Of a stretch of DNA of 64,000 nt, positions 38,625 to 47,720 are shown one piece after another. The stretch is taken from assembly GCA_903929315.1 (NCBI GenBank), contig CAIYUC010000186.1:1-64000 (forward strand). Reading direction: 5' to 3'. Source of the DNA: an uncultured Bacteroidales bacterium (lineage in GTDB: Bacteria > Bacteroidota > Bacteroidia > Bacteroidales > FEN-979). The notes beneath the pieces were generated by a model, which had not been told where the DNA came from, made no database searches, and saw nothing but the letters and a program-made list of their open reading frames with translations. Position 1 is the first letter of the stretch, and each line of letters begins with the position of its first letter. Both the position numbers and the translations under genes were made by a program.

Positions 38625-39638
38625 TCAGATAACATTGACCTCCTGTTCGAGCAGAATTTCAAATCGCTCAAATATAGATTCCCTGATACGACGGGCTAAA
38701 TCGAGGATCTCGTTGCCACTTGCATTTCCATAGTTTACCAGTACCAGCGGCTGGTTTACATGTACCCCGACATCACCAAACCGTTTTCCTTTCCAGCCAC
38801 ATTGCTCGATCAGCCATGCGGCAGGGATCTTATGCTCTTTTCTTTGGGTATAAAAGACAATTGCGGGAAATTTATCTTTAAGTTCAATAAAACGCTCTTC
38901 GGAGATGACTGGATTTTTAAAAAAGCTTCCGGCATTCCCGATCTCGGCAGGATCAGGCAACTTCCTTCGACGAATACGAATTACAGCTTCACGTACCGAA
39001 TGAATGTCAGGATGATCAATGTTCATTATTTCCATTTCTTCCCTGATATTGGCATAGCCAAGATTAAGAACAGGTTTTTTCAATAACCGGAAAGCGACCT
39101 TTAGGATCATGTACTGACCCTTCAGGGGACCTTTAAACACGCTGTCCCTGTAATCCAATTTACATTCTCCGGGAGTAAATAACTTCTTCTCATGCGTTTC
39201 AAGATGGATCGCCTCAACCGAATGAAGAACCTCCTTCATCTCCACACCATATGCCCCGATATTCTGGACCGGGCTTGTCCCGGCATTTCCGGGGATCAAT
39301 GACAAATTTTCCAGTCCTCCCCATCCCTGATCGACGCAGTATTTTACAACATCATCCCAGCCTTCTCCTGCATTGGCGCTGATAACGACAGAATCATGGT
39401 CTTCGTCAATCAACTCAATTCCTTTCGTGCTGATTTTCGCAATGGTACCTTCAAAGTCCTTTGAAAACAAAATATTGCTACCACCGCCAAGGATCAGGAC
39501 AGGATCCCGATCAGGGTGATGAATTGAAAGAAAAGACAGAACATCATCCTCAGTTACCAGCTCTGCAAAATATTTTGCATTTGCATTAATCCCAAAAGTA
39601 TTGAAGGATTTCAGTGAAATGTTTTCAAGGATTTGCAT
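38625..39638 (-). CDS. murB: UDP-N-acetylmuramate dehydrogenase
   Basis: NISLKSFNTFGINANAKYFAE, LGGGSNILF, IPGNAGTSPVQNIGAYGVEM, GNAGSFFKNPV. Confidence 0.96.
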   Translation of the reverse strand: MQILENISLKSFNTFGINANAKYFAELVTEDDVLSFLSIHHPDRDPVLILGGGSNILFSKDFEGTIAKISTKGIELIDEDHDSVVISANAGEGWDDVVKYCVDQGWGGLENLSLIPGNAGTSPVQNIGAYGVEMKEVLHSVEAIHLETHEKKLFTPGECKLDYRDSVFKGPLKGQYMILKVAFRLLKKPVLNLGYANIREEMEIMNIDHPDIHSVREAVIRIRRRKLPDPAEIGNAGSFFKNPVISEERFIELKDKFPAIVFYTQRKEHKIPAAWLIEQCGWKGKRFGDVGVHVNQPLVLVNYGNASGNEILDLARRIRESIFERFEILLEQEVNVI

Positions 39639-39754
39639 GGGTGAAGTTCAGAAAGTCGGCCAAAGTTAAGTGAATTTTTATTTTGACTACATTTGTTGTT
39701 TAGGTGATATGGGCTTATTCTTTTTTTATTTCTGGGTGAGAAAGAAAATATCAC

Positions 39755-39778
39755 CGCAAAGACGCAAAGACGCAAAGA
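39755..39778. repeat. 8-bp tandem repeat x3 (CGCAAAGA) immediately upstream of a start codon
   Basis: CGCAAAGA CGCAAAGA CGCAAAGA, ending 6 nt before the ATG at 39785. Confidence 0.9.
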
Positions 39779-39784
39779 AATCAA

Positions 39785-40912
39785 ATGAGTAAACCTCAAA
39801 AACGAGTAATTGTATCTGTAACCAATGACCTGACCACGGATCAACGTGTCGATCGCAGTTGCATTTCATTGGTTAAAATGGGGTTTGAGGTTTTGCTGAT
39901 AGGGCGGAAAATCAAAAAGAGCCTGGGTTTAGAACCCAGGCTCTACGGGACAAAACGAATGAAATTGTTTTTCAATAAGGGTCCGCTGTTTTATGCAGAA
40001 TATAACATACGACTCTTTTTGTTCCTTCTTTTTCACAAAGTTGATATTCTCTTTTCGAATGATCTGGACACTCTGCCAGCAAATTATCTGGCATCCGGCA
40101 TCCGGCATCGGCCCCTGATCCACGATTGTCATGAATATTTCCGTGGCGTGCCTGAATTAAACGGCCGGGGAATCGTTGCCGGGTTATGGAAATTCCTGGA
40201 AGACCGGTTTTTCCCAAACCTGAAGACAGTAATTGCAGTAAATTCTTCAATTGCAAAGATCTACCGTAAAGAATACGGGAATGATATAAAAGTGATCAGG
40301 AATGTTCCGGTGAGAAGACCAGTCAACGACCCGAAAAAGAAATCCGATTTCGGCATTCATGAGGATCAGAAAGTAATCCTTTACCAGGGTGCAGTGAATA
40401 TGGATCGTGGTCTCGAAGAAGCGATCCAGGCAATGAGATTCGTAAAATCGCAGGCTGTCTTGGTGATTATCGGGACGGGCGATATTATTGAAAAACTGAA
40501 ACATCTTGTTATAGACCTGGATCTATCCGGTAAAGTCATTTTCACAGGCCAGATCCCATTCCGGCATCTCCACTCCTATTCATTAATGGCTGATATCGGC
40601 TTATCCATTGAAAAAGATGTCAGTCTGAATTACCACTATTGTCTTCCGAATAAGTTCCTCGATTATATACAGGCCGGTGTTCCCGTGATCATTTCACCGA
40701 TGCCTGAAATGCAAACCATTGTTGAAAAATACAACATCGGCGAGATCATCTCCAGCCATGAACCTTTATACCTGGCAGGCATGATGGATGAGATGTTGGA
40801 AAACAAGGATAAACTGGCCATTTTCAGGGAAAACATCAAAAAAGCTTCAATCGATCTTTGCTGGGAAAAGGAAGAACCGGAATTTTTTAAGATATTTGAA
40901 CCCTATGCCTGA
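39785..40912 (+). CDS. Glycosyltransferase (GT4-type)
   Basis: VIVSVTNDLTTDQRVDRSCISLVKMGFEVLLIGRK, LIHDCHEYFRGVPEL, ILYQGAVNMDRGLEEAIQAMRFV, GLSIEKDVSLNYHYCLPNKFLDYIQAGVPVI. Confidence 0.9.
   Translation: MSKPQKRVIVSVTNDLTTDQRVDRSCISLVKMGFEVLLIGRKIKKSLGLEPRLYGTKRMKLFFNKGPLFYAEYNIRLFLFLLFHKVDILFSNDLDTLPANYLASGIRHRPLIHDCHEYFRGVPELNGRGIVAGLWKFLEDRFFPNLKTVIAVNSSIAKIYRKEYGNDIKVIRNVPVRRPVNDPKKKSDFGIHEDQKVILYQGAVNMDRGLEEAIQAMRFVKSQAVLVIIGTGDIIEKLKHLVIDLDLSGKVIFTGQIPFRHLHSYSLMADIGLSIEKDVSLNYHYCLPNKFLDYIQAGVPVIISPMPEMQTIVEKYNIGEIISSHEPLYLAGMMDEMLENKDKLAIFRENIKKASIDLCWEKEEPEFFKIFEPYA
39918..39944. repeat. Perfect 12-bp-arm hairpin inside a glycosyltransferase CDS
   Basis: AGAGCCTGGGTT-TAG-AACCCAGGCTCT. 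Confidence 0.9.
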
Positions 40913-42041
40913 GGAACATCTTCATATTATATCTTTTGATGTGCCTTACCCACCCAATTACGGGGGAGTTATTGATATTTTTTATAAGATCAGGGCGTTA
41001 TATGCAAGGGGCGTCCGGGTTCACCTGCATTGCTTCGAATACGGCAGAAAATCAGCTCCGGAATTGGAGAAACTTTGTTATGAGGTCCACTACTATCCAA
41101 GAATGACGGGGTGGAAATTCGCCATTTCCTGGAAACCATTTATTGTAATCAGCCGTCGTTCCCCGTTATTGATACAAAACCTTCTGAAAGACAAGTATCC
41201 CATATTATTTGAAGGACTTCACAGTTGTTACTATTTAGCTGATCCCCGCATCGCAGAACGTTTCAAAATATACCGGGAGAGTAATATTGAGCATCACTAT
41301 TATTTTCATTTATTCAAAGCAGAATCCCATCTTTATAAAAAATTATTTTTCCTCTTTGAAAGCTGGAAACTCCATGTTTTCCAACGGCAATTAGAGTATG
41401 CTAATATCATGCTGACAGTATCGAAGGACGACAGGATTTATTTATCCGGAAAGTTTCCAGGGAAGAAAGTGGAGTATCTCCCGAGTTTCCATAAAGATGA
41501 TAATCTGAATATCCTTCCTGGTAATGGAAATTTTGCATTGTATCACGGAAATCTTGGGGTGGCCGAAAATGTTGTGGCAGCTGAATTTCTTATTACCAAA
41601 GTTTTTAGAGGACTGAATGAAACACTGGTTATTGCCGGGCTGAATCCTCCTGAAAGGCTGATCAGATTGATCCGCCGGTATTCAAATGTCAAGATCGTAT
41701 CCAATCCTTCTGATGACACTATTTACGAACTGATCCGGACGGCTCAAATCAATGTACTGGTTACGTTCCAGACGACCGGATTAAAGCTCAAGCTGTTGAA
41801 TGCCCTTTTCAGTGGCCGGTTCTGCCTGGTAAATCCAGAGATGGTTGCCGGCACCGAACTGGCCGACCTTTGCGAGATCGGATCAGATGCCGGGGAGTTA
41901 AAAGAAAAATTGTCTGCACTGATGCATCGCTCATTCGATGGATCGATGCTCCAAAAAAGGCAAGAAAAATTGATAAAATTTCATTCCAACCTTAAAAATT
42001 GCGATTTTCTTCTTAATTTGTTACCTTTGTCTCATGAGTGA
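40905..42041 (+). CDS. Glycosyltransferase, GT1/GT4-like
   Basis: MPEEHLHIISFDVPYPPNYGGVIDIFYKIRALYARGVRVHLHCFEYG; LSVSKD-like MLTVSKDDRIY; start set inside ORF 40788-42041, overlapping the upstream stop. Confidence 0.8.
   Translation: MPEEHLHIISFDVPYPPNYGGVIDIFYKIRALYARGVRVHLHCFEYGRKSAPELEKLCYEVHYYPRMTGWKFAISWKPFIVISRRSPLLIQNLLKDKYPILFEGLHSCYYLADPRIAERFKIYRESNIEHHYYFHLFKAESHLYKKLFFLFESWKLHVFQRQLEYANIMLTVSKDDRIYLSGKFPGKKVEYLPSFHKDDNLNILPGNGNFALYHGNLGVAENVVAAEFLITKVFRGLNETLVIAGLNPPERLIRLIRRYSNVKIVSNPSDDTIYELIRTAQINVLVTFQTTGLKLKLLNALFSGRFCLVNPEMVAGTELADLCEIGSDAGELKEKLSALMHRSFDGSMLQKRQEKLIKFHSNLKNCDFLLNLLPLSHE
41999..42029 (+). promoter_or_regulatory. Candidate Bacteroidota promoter for the usp gene (TTG-N20-TACCTTTG)
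   Basis: TTG at 41999-42001, TACCTTTG at 42022-42029; lies inside the 3' end of the upstream CDS. Confidence 0.45.
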
Positions 42042-42076
42042 GGCAATTGTTCTTCAACAATACTAATCCTTTTTCT

Positions 42077-42955
42077 ATGAAAAAAATTTTAGTTCCTGTT
42101 GATTTCTCCGGGCATACTGATATTACATGCACATATGCCCTCGAATTGGCTCAAAAGTACGGCGCCGAAATAAGGCTTTTTCACACTTTTTTCGATCAAT
42201 TTATCATTGCCGACAGTAGTTTTCCCGAATCCATTGACATGAGTACAATGTACAATGAAGAATTGTTAAAGGAAATTTTGCACCAGGCCGAAAAACGTCT
42301 TGAAACTCTTTATGATAACCTTCAGGATCGTATCAGGAAAGAAAAAATTCAGAATGTTACTATTTCAAAAAGCCTGACAGGGGGGGAAATTGAGCGTGAG
42401 GTCATAACCATTTGCGAAGAATATGATCCTGATATTATTGTCATGGGAAAAAGAGGAGAAGGAAAAAACAGTAATATCTGGGGGAAAGTTTCCACCTATA
42501 TTATGAATCATGTCAAAGTACCGGTGCTGACGATTCCTGAGATTAAGAAATACATGGGATATTCCGGGATCCTGTTTTCTGCTGATTTCAGTGATGGAAA
42601 TTCATTGGCATTAAAGAAGATCCTGGAGATATTTATGCCGTTTAAATCTCATATCCATTGTGTTCATTTCCTGCTCAAACCTAAACAAAAGGAAGAAATT
42701 GAAAAGATGGATCAACTGAAAAAAAGTTTATCTGATCGTCCCGGGGCAGTAGACCTAACATTCCAAATGATCAATGTTAAGGATGGGGTACAAAAATCGA
42801 TCGATCAGTTTGTTTGCGATAATAATATCAACCTGATCGCATTCGAACCTCACAAAAGCAGTTTGTTTTATAAATTGTTCACGAAAGACATTACCAGGAA
42901 GAACCTTTTTGCAACAAATATTCCGTTGTTGGCTGTTCCCATAGTTTTGCAATAG
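42077..42955 (+). CDS. Universal stress protein, two UspA domains
   Basis: MKKILVPVDFSGHTDITCTYALELAQKYGAEIRLFHTF, DIIVMGKRGEGKNSNIWGKVSTYIMNHVKVPVLTIPE. Confidence 0.9.
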   Translation: MKKILVPVDFSGHTDITCTYALELAQKYGAEIRLFHTFFDQFIIADSSFPESIDMSTMYNEELLKEILHQAEKRLETLYDNLQDRIRKEKIQNVTISKSLTGGEIEREVITICEEYDPDIIVMGKRGEGKNSNIWGKVSTYIMNHVKVPVLTIPEIKKYMGYSGILFSADFSDGNSLALKKILEIFMPFKSHIHCVHFLLKPKQKEEIEKMDQLKKSLSDRPGAVDLTFQMINVKDGVQKSIDQFVCDNNINLIAFEPHKSSLFYKLFTKDITRKNLFATNIPLLAVPIVLQ

Positions 42956-42973
42956 GCAGATAGTGGCATCTCC

Positions 42974-44422
42974 CTATTTTCCGACCCTTTTGAGCTGGTA
43001 ATTTTCATATTCATACATTTCCCAATGCTGATTCTCAAAGCCATTGTCGTTTGACTGGCTGAACCGGAAATCAGTTTGGAGGGATTTCATATGCAATTCC
43101 GGTATACATTGACCGAAATTCTTTCCATATTTCTGAAGTGCGGAGAGAAAGTAATAAGCCACATCAAAACCCTGGAATGCGAGCGGTTCAGGATCGGTTT
43201 TATAATGATCCTGAAAATTCAGCACGAATTTTTTTACGTCTTTATCCTGGTAATCGATAAAGGATGGAGCCATCACATGCACTTTCATATTTACAAGGTA
43301 GTCCGTTTCGAGGCCATCCAGTTTATCCCACCTTGGTAATCCGATGATGGTCAGATTGTAATCATTCCGTATTTCATTCAACTTCGTCAAAAGCTCTATC
43401 GCGTAAACTTTATTCTCAGAAAATACCACCATGACATTCCCTTTTTCTTTTGAAAGATTTTCAATTGCAGGACCATAACCTTCTGTGATGATTGTTTGAA
43501 CTTTCCTTTTGCTGCATTCCATATTCAGACTGTCCGCCACATTCAGGTCACTATACTGGCGATTTCTTGCGATGACTATATTCTGATCCGGAAATTCATT
43601 GGCAAGGATCTCAGCAAGGTGGCTGATCTGGCTTGCATTCGACGGCATGACCTTGAAAACCCTGGAATGATCCGTGATGATCTGTTCCCGCTCAGAAAGT
43701 GGATTGATAATGTTGATCCCGTTTTTTTGTGCAAAATCGGCAACGAGCTGGAAATTTTTCTGGTACAACAACCCAATGATAAGATCCATATTTTTCATTT
43801 CAGGATTCCGTAGCATTCGTTTTGTCCGCGAAGTATCCTTATCCACATCATAAACATAGAGTTTAAGGGAAATCCCGGTTTTTTCAAGCGAATCAACAGC
43901 TATCCTGAATCCTTCATAAAACTGGATGAAACGGAGGGATCTGTAATCATTTTCAGACCTGGAAGAATTATTTTCAACATCCATGTTTAGCACTTCTCCG
44001 AGCACGAGAGGTAACATCAAAGCAACATTGTATGATTTATTCCTGCCCTGGTCGATTTGTTTGCATGGTAACTCAACTTCAGCCGGAACTTCCGGTTTTA
44101 GCTCATTACTTTCGGGAATATTCGGTTTCGGGATTTTTTTTGATTGATCAGCAGGGTTGTTAACAGGAATCCTGATCTTTTGTTCCGCATAGATCCCTTC
44201 CTTCACTTCCGGATTTTCTTTTATCACTTCATCTATATCTGCACCATATGCCTTGGAGATCATATATAATGTCTGTCCTTTTTTGACCGTATGGATATAA
44301 TAGTCTTTACCGTTGATATTTTCAATGACGTTAGAACGGATTTGTTTCAGATTTTCCTGGGCAGGTGTGACAGAGATAAAAAGAAAGAAAAAGGCGGAAA
44401 GAAGAATGATGATTCTTTTCAT
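42974..44422 (-). CDS. LysM-domain protein with periplasmic-binding-protein-like (ABC substrate-binding / PBP-activator-like) domain
   Basis: Signal peptide; YIHTVKKGQTLYMISKAYGADIDEVIKENPEVKEGIYAEQKIRIP (LysM); YNVALMLPLVLGE...FYEGFRIAVDSLEK...LIIGLLYQKNFQLVADFAQKNGINIINPLS. Confidence 0.88.
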   Translation of the reverse strand: MKRIIILLSAFFFLFISVTPAQENLKQIRSNVIENINGKDYYIHTVKKGQTLYMISKAYGADIDEVIKENPEVKEGIYAEQKIRIPVNNPADQSKKIPKPNIPESNELKPEVPAEVELPCKQIDQGRNKSYNVALMLPLVLGEVLNMDVENNSSRSENDYRSLRFIQFYEGFRIAVDSLEKTGISLKLYVYDVDKDTSRTKRMLRNPEMKNMDLIIGLLYQKNFQLVADFAQKNGINIINPLSEREQIITDHSRVFKVMPSNASQISHLAEILANEFPDQNIVIARNRQYSDLNVADSLNMECSKRKVQTIITEGYGPAIENLSKEKGNVMVVFSENKVYAIELLTKLNEIRNDYNLTIIGLPRWDKLDGLETDYLVNMKVHVMAPSFIDYQDKDVKKFVLNFQDHYKTDPEPLAFQGFDVAYYFLSALQKYGKNFGQCIPELHMKSLQTDFRFSQSNDNGFENQHWEMYEYENYQLKRVGK

Positions 44423-44433
44423 ATTGAATATTT

Positions 44434-45963
44434 TCACTCCCATTCGATAGTAGCAGGGGGTTTGGAGCTGATATCATAAACGACCCTGTTTATTCCTTTC
44501 ACTTTATTTATGATCTCATTGGAAATTTTCGCCAGGAATTCATAGGGTAGATGCGCCCAATCTGCGGTCATTCCATCGGTCGAACTGACTGCACGAAGAC
44601 ATAAGACATTTTCATACGTTCTTTCATCCCCCATCACCCCAACTGATCGTATTGGAAGAAGTACGGAAAACGCCTGCCAGACTGTATCATAAAGATGATG
44701 TGTGACGAGGCCTTGTATAAAGATGTCATCTGCTTCCTGCAGCAGACTTACATTTTCCCTGGTAATCTCTCCAAGGATCCTAACACCGAGTCCCGGGCCC
44801 GGGAAAGGGTGACGGCCAATCAAGCCCGGATCAATCCCCAGGGTTTTACCGACCTTCCGGACTTCGTCCTTGAAAAGACTTTTCAGGGGTTCAACGATCT
44901 TAAAATCGAAATGCTCGGGAAGTCCGCCCACATTATGATGGGATTTAATGGTTGCAGAGGGACCTTTGACCGATATCGATTCTATCACATCAGGATAAAT
45001 GGTACCCTGGGCAAGCCATTTTATATCTTTTATCCTCACGGCTTCTTCCTCAAAAACGCGGATAAAAGTTGTCCCTATTATCTTCCGCTTCTTTTCGGGA
45101 TCTGTCACTCCTTTTAATGCATCGAGGAATCGATCCGCGGCATTCACTCCTTTAACATTCAAATCCATATGAAGATATGAATCGAGGACATGCTGGAATT
45201 CATTTTTACGTAAGAGACCGTTATCAATGAAAATGCAGTGTAAGTTTTTCCCGATCGCTTTATGCAAAAGAGTCCCGGCAACCGATGAATCCACACCTCC
45301 TGATAAACCGAGGACGACCTTATCATCGCCGAGCTTTTGCTTAAGATCAGCCACTGTAGATTCAACGAAGCTTTCGGGGGTCCATGACTGGGAACACTTA
45401 CAAATATTGACAATGAAATTCTTTAAGAGTATGGAGCCCTCCGTAGTATGATAAACCTCAGGATGGAACTGTATGCCATATATTTTTTCCTGATCAATTT
45501 TAAAACCTGCAACTTTTACATCGGATGTGCTTGCAATTATTTTGAATGTATCCGGGATATTCAGGATCGTATCGCCATGCGACATCCAAACCTGGCTACC
45601 CTGTGATAACCCATTCAGCAAATCGCTTTCAGGATCTATAAAAGAAAGGTTTGCCCTGCCATATTCCCTGGTCTGTGAAGGCATCACCTCACCCCCTGAT
45701 ACCTGGGCCAGATACTGGGCTCCATAACAAACAGCAAGGATCGGGATTTTTGATTTTATCCCGGCAAGATCCGGAAAGGGTGAATTTTTATCCCTCACCG
45801 AAAAAGGACTTCCGGATAAGATTACACCTTTAACGGGGGTTTTTTGCTTTGGAATCTTGTTGAAGGGATGAATTTCACAGTAGACATTTAATTCCCGCAC
45901 CCTGCGGGCGATAAGTTGAGTATATTGAGAACCAAAATCAAGGATTAATATGGTTTCTTCCAT
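44434..45963 (-). CDS. guaA: GMP synthase (glutamine-hydrolysing)
   Basis: [81 protein letters not shown]. Confidence 0.98.
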   Translation of the reverse strand: MEETILILDFGSQYTQLIARRVRELNVYCEIHPFNKIPKQKTPVKGVILSGSPFSVRDKNSPFPDLAGIKSKIPILAVCYGAQYLAQVSGGEVMPSQTREYGRANLSFIDPESDLLNGLSQGSQVWMSHGDTILNIPDTFKIIASTSDVKVAGFKIDQEKIYGIQFHPEVYHTTEGSILLKNFIVNICKCSQSWTPESFVESTVADLKQKLGDDKVVLGLSGGVDSSVAGTLLHKAIGKNLHCIFIDNGLLRKNEFQHVLDSYLHMDLNVKGVNAADRFLDALKGVTDPEKKRKIIGTTFIRVFEEEAVRIKDIKWLAQGTIYPDVIESISVKGPSATIKSHHNVGGLPEHFDFKIVEPLKSLFKDEVRKVGKTLGIDPGLIGRHPFPGPGLGVRILGEITRENVSLLQEADDIFIQGLVTHHLYDTVWQAFSVLLPIRSVGVMGDERTYENVLCLRAVSSTDGMTADWAHLPYEFLAKISNEIINKVKGINRVVYDISSKPPATIEWE

Positions 45964-45986
45964 CTTACAAAGATAAACAGAAAAAT

Positions 45987-47720
45987 TTACCTGGAAAGCA
46001 TGGCAGTGTAGACCGATTCATTACCTACTCCATCTCCTACCACCAGCCTAAAAGTATTCTTTCCGCGTTTAACCCTTTCATCAAAGAAGTAAGTAAGTGA
46101 ATTGGATTTTGAATCATAATCCATCAGGATCCATTTCCCATTCAGTGTACCCCGGTAATATTTTATCCCTGAGAGATCGTCTGAAATCTTTACCATTATG
46201 AAAGACTGATGACTTATATTCTTATTGTTGAAAATGTTCAGCGGGCGTATAACAGGCGGGATAGTGTCAACCATTACCGCATAATTTCCAAATTCCCGTA
46301 TCTGCGTTGTAACCCAGCCATTTTCCCATGTTCCTCCCTGGCTGCTGAAATGGCCGGGGCTTTCTACCAGTGCAATGAGTGCCTTTGATGTTAACTTCAT
46401 GGGTAAGCCTTCAGGTTTGATGGAAAGAGAACAAAACGAATGGATCGGAGTGAATTCATTTTGCAGGTGATGGAGGCCCGAATAGGTGCCGTGAACCGGA
46501 GGAGTGACTGAATAGTTGAAATCGAGATCATCGTAAAGTGCGTCTTGCGGAAGGTTCAATTTGATGTCATCACGAACAAAATGGTTTTCCGATTTACATG
46601 AAAAAAGAGTCCCCGTCAGGGATTTGGTTACTTTTTGCCCGGTAGATACCGGAGGATCACTTTTCATCCAAAAAGCCAACCTGGAAGTGTTCCCCGATTC
46701 ATCCCTGACAAGATAAAGCACTTTATGAGTTTTATCATCGGTAAAGCTGACTATTCCCCGGTTTTTCATCTTTCCATAAATCCGTAGTTTATTATTTGGA
46801 GAAACATAGGACCTTTCGATAAGGGAATTGAATTGAATTAATGACGGGTAATCCAGCAAACTATTTACGTACCGTGTTTCAGCAAAGGCAAACTGATCGA
46901 TGGATTGTGAGAAATACATAGTTGTATCAACATAGAGTTCTATGGAATGAACCCCACATTTCATCGTGTTTTCATTCATAAGATCGAACGCCTCGATCCC
47001 GAAAATGATGTTGCCGGAAACTTGTATAATATCCTTTGATATGATCTGGCAGGTTTCGCCCATACCTGATACCGGAAAAGTCAGGGGTTTTCCGGAGGAA
47101 TTGACATTACTGTTTTCGTCCATCGGATATATCCTTATTCTCACGATTTTCGGCGGAATATCATCTTTTACATCAAAACCAAATAATAAAGGATCAATCG
47201 CATTTTGAGTGGCTGCATCTCTTAGTTCAAAATGCAAATGAGGGCCTGCGGATGCACCAGTGTTCCCGGAATATGCAACCAGCTCGCCTTTTTTAACCTT
47301 AAGGACGCCAAGATCAACTGGCATATCGATAACAAACGACTCTTTGTTGTACTGCTGTGACTTTACCCATGCACCAATCAGCAAATTGAACCCTTTCAGG
47401 TGCCCGTAAACAGATACATACCCGTTTGGATGAGTGATGTAAAGCGCCTTACCAAACCCTGTTGATGAAATATTGATGCGCGAAACATACCCGTCAGCCA
47501 CAGCATATACCGGTTTTCCCTGCACACCATCGGTACGGATATCAATTCCTGAATGGAAATGGTTCTTCCTTAGTTCACCGAATGAGCCTGCAAGCAATAT
47601 CTTAAAATCGACTGGTGAACGAAAATAGTTTTTTGGGTAAGCATTTTGTGATAAAAGCGTTTCTGTTTTGCAGGAAATAATAATGGAGAGAAAAATCAGG
47701 ATAAAATGCTTCATTTCCAT
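45987..47720 (-). CDS. M23 family metallopeptidase
   Basis: [64 protein letters not shown]...HLHFELRDA. Confidence 0.93.
   Translation of the reverse strand: MEMKHFILIFLSIIISCKTETLLSQNAYPKNYFRSPVDFKILLAGSFGELRKNHFHSGIDIRTDGVQGKPVYAVADGYVSRINISSTGFGKALYITHPNGYVSVYGHLKGFNLLIGAWVKSQQYNKESFVIDMPVDLGVLKVKKGELVAYSGNTGASAGPHLHFELRDAATQNAIDPLLFGFDVKDDIPPKIVRIRIYPMDENSNVNSSGKPLTFPVSGMGETCQIISKDIIQVSGNIIFGIEAFDLMNENTMKCGVHSIELYVDTTMYFSQSIDQFAFAETRYVNSLLDYPSLIQFNSLIERSYVSPNNKLRIYGKMKNRGIVSFTDDKTHKVLYLVRDESGNTSRLAFWMKSDPPVSTGQKVTKSLTGTLFSCKSENHFVRDDIKLNLPQDALYDDLDFNYSVTPPVHGTYSGLHHLQNEFTPIHSFCSLSIKPEGLPMKLTSKALIALVESPGHFSSQGGTWENGWVTTQIREFGNYAVMVDTIPPVIRPLNIFNNKNISHQSFIMVKISDDLSGIKYYRGTLNGKWILMDYDSKSNSLTYFFDERVKRGKNTFRLVVGDGVGNESVYTAMLSR

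Noticed and set aside
40788-40904. Upstream extension of the second glycosyltransferase ORF
   Set aside because: Out-of-frame overlap with the conserved C terminus of the preceding glycosyltransferase; the start at 40905 fits the MPEEHLHIISFDVPYPPNYGG family N terminus.
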